Positions 1-6,416 of a DNA stretch of 7,385 bases are shown here, piece after piece. Position 1 is the first letter of the stretch. Each line of letters starts with the position of its first letter. Source of the stretch: an uncultured Chloroflexota bacterium (GTDB taxonomy: Bacteria; Chloroflexota; Chloroflexia; Chloroflexales; Roseiflexaceae); contig CAIQIY010000198.1 of assembly GCA_903871975.1 (NCBI GenBank), positions 1 to 7,385 of the forward strand, written 5' to 3'. The notes beneath the pieces are model-generated. The model was not told the origin of the DNA. It saw nothing but the letters and a program-made list of their open reading frames with translations, and did no database searches. The position numbers were made by a program, and so were the translations under genes.

Positions 1-141
1 GTTCCGCCGGAACTGGGGATCACCAAGACGGTCCGCTCGGCGCCGGCGGTGGCGCCGGCAGCGGTGCCGGCGAGCACGACGGGTGTGCCGGTGGCGCCGC
101 AGTTCACCTTCACCCTGTACACACCGGTGTTGCGGCGCTGA
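1..141 (+). CDS. C-terminal end of an unidentified, probably exported protein (5' partial)
   Basis: The frame is open from the first base to a TGA at 139-141, giving 46 residues. Third codon positions are strongly G/C, like the neighbouring genes, which supports real coding. About 25 residues are Ala/Pro/Val/Thr-rich and look like an extracellular linker rather than a folded domain. They are followed by the ending FTFTLYTPVLRR, a short hydrophobic tail closing on Arg. The next two genes end in a similar way, so this is probably also a secreted or surface protein. The function cannot be read because the rest lies outside the window. The gene is 56 bases upstream of the DUF4832 gene on the same strand and may share its transcript. 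The last base of its stop codon is also the first base of an AGGAG motif. Confidence 0.6.
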   Translation, partial: VPPELGITKTVRSAPAVAPAAVPASTTGVPVAPQFTFTLYTPVLRR

Positions 142-190
142 GGAGCGTTGGATGTCCCTGCGCGTCAGCGTGATGCGCAGCGGGTTGTGA
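141..190 (+). other. Candidate 12-codon leader mini-ORF with strong Shine-Dalgarno
   Basis: AGGAG at 141-145 sits 6 bases before an ATG at 152-154. That ATG opens a 12-codon frame (MSLRVSVMRSGL) ending at TGA 188-190, 7 bases before the GTG start of the DUF4832 gene. The SD and spacing are better than those of the downstream gene, which has only GAGG at 189-192, overlapping the mini-ORF stop. Three explanations are possible: a leader peptide coupling translation to the next gene, a base-call error that splits the true N-terminus of the DUF4832 protein, or chance. Sequence alone does not decide. Confidence 0.25.
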
Positions 191-197
191 GGCGTCT

Positions 198-1682
198 GTG
201 GGTCAGCGACGCGTACTGGTCTTCGCGATGTGCGTTGCCCTGCTGTTCCTGGCTGGTCCGACGTCGGCCCGCGCATTGGCGCCACGCGGCATGCGCCGTG
301 TCACGTACGCTGCTGCGACGACGCCGCTGGCCAATCCCGAGCGCGGTTGGTATCACTACATCGAGACGCGTGCGAGCGCGCCGGTGCCGTACGATCTGGC
401 GACGTTGATGGCGTATCGTACGGCCGAACAGGTGACACTGCTGTATTGCATCGTCTACCTCGATGGCCTCACGGGCACTGCCATCCCGTCGAGCCTGCTC
501 CAGCACCTGATGGCCAACTTCGCGACGGTGCGCCAGGCTGGTCTGAAATGCATCCTGCGCTTCGCGTATACCGATGACGATCCGACGCTCACCGGCGAGC
601 AGCCGCCGTTCGGCGATGCGCCACCTCAGACGGTAGCGGCACATCTGGCGCAGCTCGCGCCAATCATCGCGGCGAATGCCGATGTGATCGCCGTATGGCA
701 GGCGGGCTTCGTCGGCACGTGGGGCGAGTGGTACTACACCGATCACTTCGTCGATGATCCGAGCGAACCAGATGTTGTGTCTGACGCGATGATTGCGCTG
801 CGTCGGCAGGTGATCGACGACGAACTGGCGATGGTACCGGCTGGTGTGAACGTTGCGGTACGCTACGTGGGCATGCGTCAGCGCCTCGTCGGTTCGACGG
901 CGCTGCTGCCCGCCGCCGCCGCGTTCGGCCCGACGCGCCAGGCGCGCATCGGCATCCACAATGATTGCTTCCTGGCCGACGCGACGGATCAAGGGACGTT
1001 CAGTGACGCCAGCCTTGTGGCTGAACGGGCATATCTGGCAGCCGAGAGCCGCTATACGCCGATGGGCGGCGAGAGCTGTGCCGCCAATCCACCCCGCTCG
1101 GCGTGTGCAACGGCGCTCGCCGAGTTGGAACAGTTTCATTGGACGTACCTCAATGCCGAGTATCATCCGGACGTGCTGACCGGCTGGCAGGTGGGTGGGT
1201 GTACGTCGACGATCACCCGGCGCCTGGGGTATCGGCTGCGGCTGGTGGCGGCCGATCTGCCCTGGACAGCGGCGCCAGGCACGGCGCTCGAGGTGAGCTT
1301 CACGCTGGCGAACGATGGCTTCGCGGCGCCGATCAACCCGCGCCCGGCGTACCTGGTCCTGCGCCCGCGGGCGGGTGGCGCCGTGACGGCGTTGCCACTG
1401 ACCCTCGAGCCGCGCGCGTGGTTGCCTGGCACCCGGACAGTGACGGTACGCGTGGTCGTGCCGGCGCTGGTGCCGCCGGGCGACTACGAACTGCTTCTGC
1501 ATCTGCCCGATCCCGCTGCCGCGCTGGCATCTCGCCCCGAGTATGCCATTCAGCTGGCGAACGTCGCGACGTGGGAGGCCACGACGGGGTATAACCGGCT
1601 GGATCATATCGTGACGCTGACGACCGTGCCGCTCGCCCCGAATGCCAGCCATGCCATCCCGCTGGTACGCTCGCCGCGCTGA
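198..1682 (+). CDS. Exported DUF4874/DUF4832 domain protein, putative glycoside-hydrolase-like TIM barrel
   Basis: The product is 494 residues. The start is GTG at 198, the first start codon after an in-frame stop at 171-173, with GAGG at 189-192 as a modest ribosome binding site. Residues 1-27 form a Sec signal peptide: Arg4-Arg5, hydrophobic core about 6-20, and probable cleavage after ARALA (23-27). The DUF4874 signature NPERGWYHY lies at 46-54. LRFAYTDDD (120-128) and GTWGEWYYTDHF (173-184) follow and resemble strand-end motifs of a (beta/alpha)8 barrel. The DUF4832 part is recognisable from about 220: GIHNDCFLADATDQGTF (252-268), PMGGESC (288-294), FHWTYLNAEYH (313-323), then GC and RRLGYRL (334-346). 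A beta-rich C-terminal part follows, with YAIQLAN (449-455) and TGYNRL (463-468), also typical of the family. The protein ends in SHAIPLVRSPR. To my knowledge the family has no settled biochemical function; carbohydrate binding or cleavage is inferred from the barrel and from the glycan-related neighbours. The family assignment is strong and the activity is unknown. Confidence 0.9.
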   Translation: MGQRRVLVFAMCVALLFLAGPTSARALAPRGMRRVTYAAATTPLANPERGWYHYIETRASAPVPYDLATLMAYRTAEQVTLLYCIVYLDGLTGTAIPSSLLQHLMANFATVRQAGLKCILRFAYTDDDPTLTGEQPPFGDAPPQTVAAHLAQLAPIIAANADVIAVWQAGFVGTWGEWYYTDHFVDDPSEPDVVSDAMIALRRQVIDDELAMVPAGVNVAVRYVGMRQRLVGSTALLPAAAAFGPTRQARIGIHNDCFLADATDQGTFSDASLVAERAYLAAESRYTPMGGESCAANPPRSACATALAELEQFHWTYLNAEYHPDVLTGWQVGGCTSTITRRLGYRLRLVAADLPWTAAPGTALEVSFTLANDGFAAPINPRPAYLVLRPRAGGAVTALPLTLEPRAWLPGTRTVTVRVVVPALVPPGDYELLLHLPDPAAALASRPEYAIQLANVATWEATTGYNRLDHIVTLTTVPLAPNASHAIPLVRSPR

Positions 1683-1685
1683 GCG

Positions 1686-1715
1686 AGCGCTGTGCGGTCG
1701 TCGGCGCGCACCGCT
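1686..1715 (+). terminator. Weak hairpin just after the DUF4832 stop codon
   Basis: AGCG (1686-1689) can pair with CGCT (1712-1715), and GTGCG (1692-1696) with CGCAC (1707-1711). This gives a 9-bp stem with a two-base bulge and a 10-base loop, starting 3 bases after the TGA. No T-run follows, so it is not a canonical Rho-independent terminator. In DNA this G/C-rich such pairings arise often by chance. Confidence 0.2.
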
Positions 1716-1950
1716 GCTGTGACCATGCTCAGCCCTGTATCCTGAGTGTTCCCGCCACATCATCCGTGTGTGCGCGCGGACATCTGTTCGGCGCAACACC
1801 TCAGCGCATTCCACCGCCATCGGGTTGCCGAGGCTGGATCGGATCGGGCCGAAGCTTCTGGTCGCGGGAAGCGCGGCTGCCGTCCCGGTTGATTGGCGCC
1901 GAGTCCACGTTGGTGTTTTGGTGCTGCTGTGCACGCCATCCCGCCCCAGC

Positions 1951-1973
1951 TGGCTCGTCCATTGGGCGAGTCG
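1951..1973 (+). terminator. Compact hairpin between the DUF4832 and propeller genes
   Basis: CTCGTCC (1954-1960) pairs with GGGCGAG (1964-1970) around a 3-base ATT loop, with one G-T wobble. The stem can extend outward by three more pairs, two of them wobbles. It is one of the more stable simple stem-loops noticed in this gap. No T-run follows it, so its role as a terminator or a transcript structure is uncertain. Confidence 0.25.
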
Positions 1974-2190
1974 GCCGCAATCATGTGACGCGACGCCATG
2001 CAGCCATCCGCACCCGTGAGCACCGGAGCAGCGAATGGAGACGGGGCGCATACTCCCGCCGGTGTGGTTGGTCCGCGGCACTCGATGTGGTGCGGTCGGG
2101 TGTGCGCTTGGCCGATCATGCTGTGTGCGTTGGCGGTCTGGTGCTTATTTGTGGTCTATCTCATCGGCTATGCTTGCCCAGATTGCCAGC

Positions 2191-2212
2191 TTATGCGGGT
2201 TCTGACGCATAA
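2191..2212. promoter_or_regulatory. Perfect 7-bp inverted repeat upstream of the propeller gene
   Basis: TTATGCG (2191-2197) and CGCATAA (2206-2212) are exact reverse complements with an 8-base centre. The element ends 5 bases before the GGAGAGGAG ribosome binding site at 2218-2226. It lies in the most A/T-rich part of the gap. The right arm overlaps CATAAT (2208-2213), which resembles a -10 box, and TTGCCA (2183-2188) resembles a -35 box, though the 19-base spacing is long. It could be an operator for a dimeric regulator or a 5'-UTR stem-loop close to the start codon. The sequence cannot separate these. Confidence 0.35.
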
Positions 2213-2217
2213 TCACC

Positions 2218-2226
2218 GGAGAGGAG
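2218..2226 (+). promoter_or_regulatory. Strong Shine-Dalgarno fixing the start of the propeller gene
   Basis: GGAGAGGAG ends 6 bases before the ATG at 2233-2235. It contains AGGAG at ideal spacing, which makes this start codon the clear choice. It is, with the one at 141-145, one of the two best ribosome binding sites in the window. Confidence 0.7.
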
Positions 2227-2232
2227 CGGCTC

Positions 2233-4287
2233 ATGATTCAACAACACCCCGCCCCCCACGCATTGATCTGGTCACTATTCATTCTCGTGATTGTCCTCAT
2301 TGCCAGCGTGCTATCGCCCATGCCAGCATCGCCGGTACACGCCGCCATTGGTGCAAGCGCCATGTTTGATGGTGACATCCGTCAGATCAGTTCGGGTGCC
2401 TCCAAGAACACGTGGCCGGTGGTAGCGATCGATGGCAGTGGCACCATCCACGTGGTGTATACCGACTATGACAATGCCGAGCTGTACTACATCGCCAAGG
2501 TAGGTAGCAGCTGGACATCGCCGGTGCAAGTAGGCGAACGCGACCAGGCCGGCGGCGAAGACACACCATGGCTGGTGTATGCCAACAACGCACTGCATCT
2601 GACGTTCTCCGACAATCGCAAGATCTATTATCGGCGTGGCAGCATCAGCGGCAGCTCGGTGTCGTGGGGCGGTACGCAGTTGATCTCGAGTGGCTCGGGG
2701 AAGAACTACCACGGCACCGTGGCGGTCGACAGCAGCGGCAACGTCCACTTCGCGTGGATCTCCGACTCCGACTGCAGCGAGTATCAGGTGCGGTATCGCC
2801 GGATGACATCGAGCGGCGCAATCGGCGGCATCGAACAGCCGGCAGGTGGCTGTGGCGTGTTCAACAACCGGCCGCGCATCGCCATCACCAGCGACGGCCA
2901 GGTGCACATTGCCTACGTGCGGGGTGAGTCCCAGGCATCGATCTATCGGGCGCGCCGCTCGGGCTCGGGCAGCTGGACGGTGAGCAACGTCTCGCAGACC
3001 TCAGGGAGTGGCCGGGCGGTGAATCCCGACATCGCCGCGGCCGGCAACGACGTCTATGTGATCTATGGCGAGACGATGGGCAATCACAATGTGTATTGGA
3101 AGCGCGCGCAGGGCGGCGGCGACAGCTGGTCCAGTCGGGCAGGGCTCTCCACATACTCGGGATATGCCGGCTTCCCGTCGGTGCGCTACAGCAGCGTCAC
3201 CGGTCGCGTGTACTTCGCCTGGGCCGACGAGTTTGGTGGCGCGGCCGGCAAGAAGGAAGTCTGGTTCCAGGAGTATGATCCGACGGGCAATGCGTACACG
3301 ACGGCCGACCGGATCAGCAACAGCCCCGAGGACTCGAACATTCCATTCATCGGTGTGGGCTCCGCGAAGTTCGAGGTCGTCTGGCAGGACAAGGGTACGA
3401 CGACGACGCTGCAGGCCTACCGCAATGGTGGCTCGCTGGCTGGCGGGAGTGGCGGCGGTGGCGGTGGCGGTGGCGGTGTCACCTGCACGGTCACGTCGGC
3501 CGACGATGCGCTGCGCGCGGCACAGGTGCGGGTGATCAACCCCAACACGACACTCACTGCAGGCGGCGACGCCCAGGTCGCCGGTGGTGCGTCGAATGGC
3601 GATCTCGCCGCGACCCGCCTCGCCGCGTATCGTGTGCTGATCGTGCCCGATGGGAGCTGTACGAAACTGGCGGCGTATCGCCTGCCGGGCGAGAGCAGCT
3701 TCACGACCATCGCGACGCCCTCGGTCGATCGTACGGCGAACATGACGGCGACGCCCGGTGCGCAGGGGGCCGTCACCATCACGCTCCGGGTCAAGGACGA
3801 AGCTGGCCGCGAGTCCGATGTCACGACGTCGTTGACGTACGACACGTCGGTGCCGGCCGTCGTCGGCACACCGTCCATCGCGGTCAATGGCAGCATCAAC
3901 GCCGCGCAGCAGACGTTCACGGTGAGTAATCTCACAGTGTCGGACAACCTGCACGCCGGCAACTACTGGGGTGTATGGGTGGCCAACGAGGAGCTGCCGG
4001 CGGGCGGCTCGCCGCCCGCGGCCGATCCCGACAATTCGGCACTGAAGTGGTACCCGGTGCGCGTGCCGGTCGGCGACCGTACGTCGACGGGCATGGAGTT
4101 CACCTGGAACCTGCTGCAGGGCATCTATCCGGTAGGGGCGACCGACAAGCCCGCGACGTATCGCATCTATGTGCGGTTCCTCGATGGCGCCGGCAATTTC
4201 AGCAGCGCGTCGCTCACGACCGACGTGGCGATCACTTCCGGCTACGAGCCGCAGACGGCGCAGTTCTTGCCGTATCTCGAGCGCTGA
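2233..4287 (+). CDS. Secreted seven-blade beta-propeller (BNR/sialidase-like) protein with Ig-like domains
   Basis: The product is 684 residues, and the start is set by the strong Shine-Dalgarno at 2218-2226. The signal peptide has its hydrophobic core at about 10-27 and probable cleavage near PVHA/A (34-38). Its n-region has His but no Lys or Arg, which is unusual. Residues 59-397 hold seven repeats about 50 residues apart, starting near 62, 112, 161, 214, 265, 315 and 371. The pattern is P-x-hydrophobic-A, then D-G/S-S-G, then hydrophobic-H/Y-hydrophobic with Tyr or Trp, as in VAIDGSGTIHVVY and VAVDSSGNVHFAW. This fits a seven-bladed propeller. Canonical Asp-boxes and an FRIP motif are not visible, so sialidase activity is not supported and ligand binding is likelier. 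Nine Gly (407-415) form a linker to two Ig-like domains (about 416-540 and 541-668), with RVKDEAGRESD and VRFLDGAGNFS as typical strand motifs. Cys181/207 and Cys418/476 could form disulfides. The protein ends AQFLPYLER. The GT-C gene follows after 5 bases. Confidence 0.85.
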   Translation: MIQQHPAPHALIWSLFILVIVLIASVLSPMPASPVHAAIGASAMFDGDIRQISSGASKNTWPVVAIDGSGTIHVVYTDYDNAELYYIAKVGSSWTSPVQVGERDQAGGEDTPWLVYANNALHLTFSDNRKIYYRRGSISGSSVSWGGTQLISSGSGKNYHGTVAVDSSGNVHFAWISDSDCSEYQVRYRRMTSSGAIGGIEQPAGGCGVFNNRPRIAITSDGQVHIAYVRGESQASIYRARRSGSGSWTVSNVSQTSGSGRAVNPDIAAAGNDVYVIYGETMGNHNVYWKRAQGGGDSWSSRAGLSTYSGYAGFPSVRYSSVTGRVYFAWADEFGGAAGKKEVWFQEYDPTGNAYTTADRISNSPEDSNIPFIGVGSAKFEVVWQDKGTTTTLQAYRNGGSLAGGSGGGGGGGGGVTCTVTSADDALRAAQVRVINPNTTLTAGGDAQVAGGASNGDLAATRLAAYRVLIVPDGSCTKLAAYRLPGESSFTTIATPSVDRTANMTATPGAQGAVTITLRVKDEAGRESDVTTSLTYDTSVPAVVGTPSIAVNGSINAAQQTFTVSNLTVSDNLHAGNYWGVWVANEELPAGGSPPAADPDNSALKWYPVRVPVGDRTSTGMEFTWNLLQGIYPVGATDKPATYRIYVRFLDGAGNFSSASLTTDVAITSGYEPQTAQFLPYLER
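3442..3477 (+). repeat. Polyglycine-coding GGCGGT tandem repeat (interdomain linker)
   Basis: The stretch encodes Gly-Gly-Ser followed by nine Gly. From 3454 to 3477 it is four perfect GGCGGT hexamers, preceded by one GGC. It separates the propeller from the Ig-like domains. Because the unit is 6 bases, slippage would change linker length without shifting the frame. Confidence 0.8.
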
Positions 4288-4292
4288 CGCGC

Positions 4293-5828
4293 ATGGTGCC
4301 GCCGATGGCTGATCACCATCCTGCCGATCGGCGGCACCCGCGGCGTGTGCTGCGCCACCTCATCGACTCTACGACGCGGCTCGCTGGCGATGCCAGCGGG
4401 CCGCTGGCCATTCTGGTGCTGGCGCTGGTGTTGCTGCCGCTGGCGACTCCCCGGGTCTATGCGACCGATGAGGTGCAGTACTATGTGTACCTGCGCTCGT
4501 TGCGGTTCGATGGCGATCTGAACTTCGCCAACGAATATCGCCGGTTTGCCGAGCTGAACCCCAATTCCGGCATTGCCGGCAGCCTGTTGCAGCCAAACCG
4601 TATTCGTGCCGCGACCGGGCTGTACGGCAACATCGCGCCCGTCGGGTCGGCGATCATGTGGGCGCCGTGGTTCTTGCTGGCCGATGCCGCGACCCATGCG
4701 GCAGCGTGGGCTGGTGTGCCGATCGCGGCCGATGGCTACTCCTGGCCATACCTCGTCTCGGTCTGCTATGCCTCGATGGCCTACGGTGTGCTCGGGCTCC
4801 TGCTGTGCTACCGCCTGGTGCGGCGCCTCGTCGGCACCTTCGCCGCGACGACCAGCGTCGTGACCATCTGGTTGGCGACACCGCTGGTGTTCTACATGTA
4901 TGTCCAGATGCCGTTCGCGCATGCGACCGGCTTCTTCCTGACCAGTGCCTTCCTGAGCATCTGGCACGAGAGTCGGCCGGCCCGCAGCTGGCGCGCGTGG
5001 GTGGCGCTGGCGCTCGTCGGGGCGTTGATGACGATGACCCGCGAGCAGCTCGGGTTGTTCCTGGCGATTCCGCTGGTCGAGGCGCTCGGCGGGTATCTCC
5101 GATGGTTGCGCCATCCAGACCGGGGCACTGGCTGGGTGTGGTTGCTGCGGCGCCACATCGTCTTCGCCGGCGTGTTGTTCATCGGGCTGACGCCGCAGCT
5201 GGCGGCGTATCAGGTGCTCAACGGTGCTCCCCGGCCGGCCGGCGAGGTGTCGGGGAAGCTGAACCTGTGCAGCCCTCATGCCATCGATACACTGGTCGAC
5301 TATGATCCGCGACCGACGCGCTGGTGTGTTGCCGATGCACAGTACCTCGCCCGTACACCTGCCTGGAGCCGTGGTGCACTGCTGTGGAGCCCGGTGCTGC
5401 TGCCGGCGCTCGTCGGGCTGTGGTGGCTGCGCCGCCGCGATGCCGGATTGTTTGCCGCGCTCATCGGTGGCTTCGCCCTCCAGGTCTATATCAACGGTGC
5501 ATTCGGTACGACGTGGCATCTCAGTGGCGCGTTTGGCTTTCGCCGCCTGATCGAGTGCACGCCGATCTTCGTCGTCGGCCTCGCCATGCTCATCGAACGC
5601 GCACGACCGGCGCTGGGACGGCTGCCGCTCCTCGCGCTGGCTGTGGCGTTTGTCGCGTGGAATGCCGGGCTGGTGCTCAATGCCACGCTGTTCAACGATG
5701 TCACGCAGCTGCGCCGCGGGCTCAGCTGGCCCGAGTTGTGGCGCTGGCAGCTCGAAGCACCGCTGAACCTGATCGGCCGCCTCGGCGAGCTGCTGTTCGA
5801 CCGCTGCCGCTTGCTCGAGAATTGCTGA
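4293..5828 (+). CDS. Polytopic membrane protein, probable GT-C-fold glycosyltransferase (GT39/PMT-like)
   Basis: The product is 511 residues from the ATG at 4293, which lies 5 bases after the propeller stop. Neither this start nor the alternative ATG at 4305 has a clear Shine-Dalgarno, so translation is probably coupled to the upstream gene. About 11-12 hydrophobic segments are visible, near residues 36-52, 113-131, 149-172, 183-201, 208-224, 232-247, 250-265, 284-303, 358-378, 384-400, 421-434 and 442-463. Just after the first segment comes YATDEVQYYVYLRSL (56-70). The acidic pair Asp59-Glu60 in the first extracytoplasmic loop is the hallmark position of the catalytic acid in GT-C enzymes, which use polyprenyl-phosphate sugars. 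MTREQLGLFLAIP (248-260) and GAFGFRRLIECTP (412-424) also resemble conserved parts of this superfamily. Donor and acceptor are unknown. The adjacent exported proteins make protein or surface-glycan glycosylation a reasonable inference. A polymerase or flippase-type membrane protein is the main alternative. Confidence 0.75.
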   Translation: MVPPMADHHPADRRHPRRVLRHLIDSTTRLAGDASGPLAILVLALVLLPLATPRVYATDEVQYYVYLRSLRFDGDLNFANEYRRFAELNPNSGIAGSLLQPNRIRAATGLYGNIAPVGSAIMWAPWFLLADAATHAAAWAGVPIAADGYSWPYLVSVCYASMAYGVLGLLLCYRLVRRLVGTFAATTSVVTIWLATPLVFYMYVQMPFAHATGFFLTSAFLSIWHESRPARSWRAWVALALVGALMTMTREQLGLFLAIPLVEALGGYLRWLRHPDRGTGWVWLLRRHIVFAGVLFIGLTPQLAAYQVLNGAPRPAGEVSGKLNLCSPHAIDTLVDYDPRPTRWCVADAQYLARTPAWSRGALLWSPVLLPALVGLWWLRRRDAGLFAALIGGFALQVYINGAFGTTWHLSGAFGFRRLIECTPIFVVGLAMLIERARPALGRLPLLALAVAFVAWNAGLVLNATLFNDVTQLRRGLSWPELWRWQLEAPLNLIGRLGELLFDRCRLLENC

Positions 5829-6387
5829 ATCGCTGTCGGTGTGCGGCTGCGTCTCCCGCCGTCGCCTGGAAACGAGGCGCTGCGCGCTGCGACAGGGGCC
5901 AGCTGCCCGCGATCTTCACGCCGCGGCGCTGTCGACCGGTGCGGTGTGGCAGGCCCGCTGCGTGGTGCGGCGGCCGGCGGCGAGCGCGTGCTGTGTGGTA
6001 CCGCTGCGGGTGTGCTGGCTGGCGCGCGCGACACCGGGAATGCAGCGCACGCGCAGGGAGGCGCGGCTGATGACGACGGACCAGCGCCATGACCATCGGT
6101 GGTGGCGTGTGGTGCGATGATCTGCGCCCCGTCAGGCGACGGCTTCGTGCTCGGGAACGCGGCGGGACATGGCGGACCAGCCAGCGCCAGCCCAGACACC
6201 ACGGCCGGGCCGATCACTGTCGCCGGGGCGACTCGGTGCTGCGAGCCAGCGAGATGGGGCATCATCGTGCGCTGGCCAGTGCTGCGGCGCACCGCCCGGC
6301 GGTGACGGGCCTCGCCCCACGTGGCTCGCTCGCAACCCTGCGGCGCGCGATGCGTCAACGCCCATGGGCGGTCGACCTCCCCAGGCG

Positions 6388-6408
6388 AACCCCGGGCCGC
6401 GTGGGGTT
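6388..6408. repeat. Small inverted repeat in the convergent intergenic region
   Basis: AACCCC (6388-6393) and GGGGTT (6403-6408) are exact reverse complements around a 9-base centre. The dyad lies 44 bases beyond the glgC stop in its reading direction. It might act with the dyad next to the stop as a transcription end signal, but neither strand has a following T-run. Confidence 0.25.
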
Positions 6409-6416
6409 GCGTGCTC

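Larger units (their letters stand above)
1683..2232. other. 550-base intergenic region, no convincing gene
   Basis: Several overlapping frames are open here, but none has a ribosome binding site, a recognisable product or the codon pattern of the flanking genes. The first part has a bulged hairpin just after the DUF4832 stop (1686-1715) and a compact hairpin near the middle (1951-1973). The last 90 bases are visibly more A/T-rich than the surroundings, as expected for a promoter. They contain a perfect dyad (2191-2212) ahead of the next gene's Shine-Dalgarno. The length suggests that the propeller gene has its own promoter rather than relying on read-through. Confidence 0.6.

Noticed and set aside
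1768..2019. Small plus-strand frame of 83 residues in the gap after the DUF4832 gene
   Set aside because: It lacks a ribosome binding site, the composition is unlike the neighbours, and an equally open alternative frame overlaps it.
165..2081. Very long open frame on the minus strand (638 residues) opposite the DUF4832 gene
   Set aside because: The translation is Arg/His/Gln-rich with no recognisable domain. It mirrors a well-supported gene whose G/C-rich third positions suppress stops on the other strand.
2183..2213. TTGCCA/CATAAT as a definite sigma-70-type promoter
   Set aside because: The boxes are good matches, but the 19-base spacer is long. The expected transcription start would fall at the Shine-Dalgarno, leaving almost no leader. 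It is kept only as part of the dyad description.
1998..2369. Plus-strand 123-residue frame with a predicted membrane-like segment around residues 39-60
   Set aside because: It overlaps the start of the propeller gene by 137 bases in another frame, has no Shine-Dalgarno, and its hydrophobic stretch falls in the T-rich promoter area, where this happens by chance.
3001..3954. 317-residue minus-strand frame opposite the propeller gene
   Set aside because: It is Arg-rich with no family signature, and the plus frame has clear repeats and domains.
4242..5519. 425-residue minus-strand frame opposite the GT-C gene
   Set aside because: The composition is hydrophilic and Arg/Gln/His-rich, the reverse image of a membrane protein. 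There is no ribosome binding site or domain.
6099..6305. 68-residue plus-strand frame with G/C-rich third positions in the convergent gap
   Set aside because: The codon pattern looks somewhat coding, but the start is GTG with no ribosome binding site, the length is short and no family is recognised. Overlapping frames on both strands look equally open. It would be worth reviving only if conserved in relatives.
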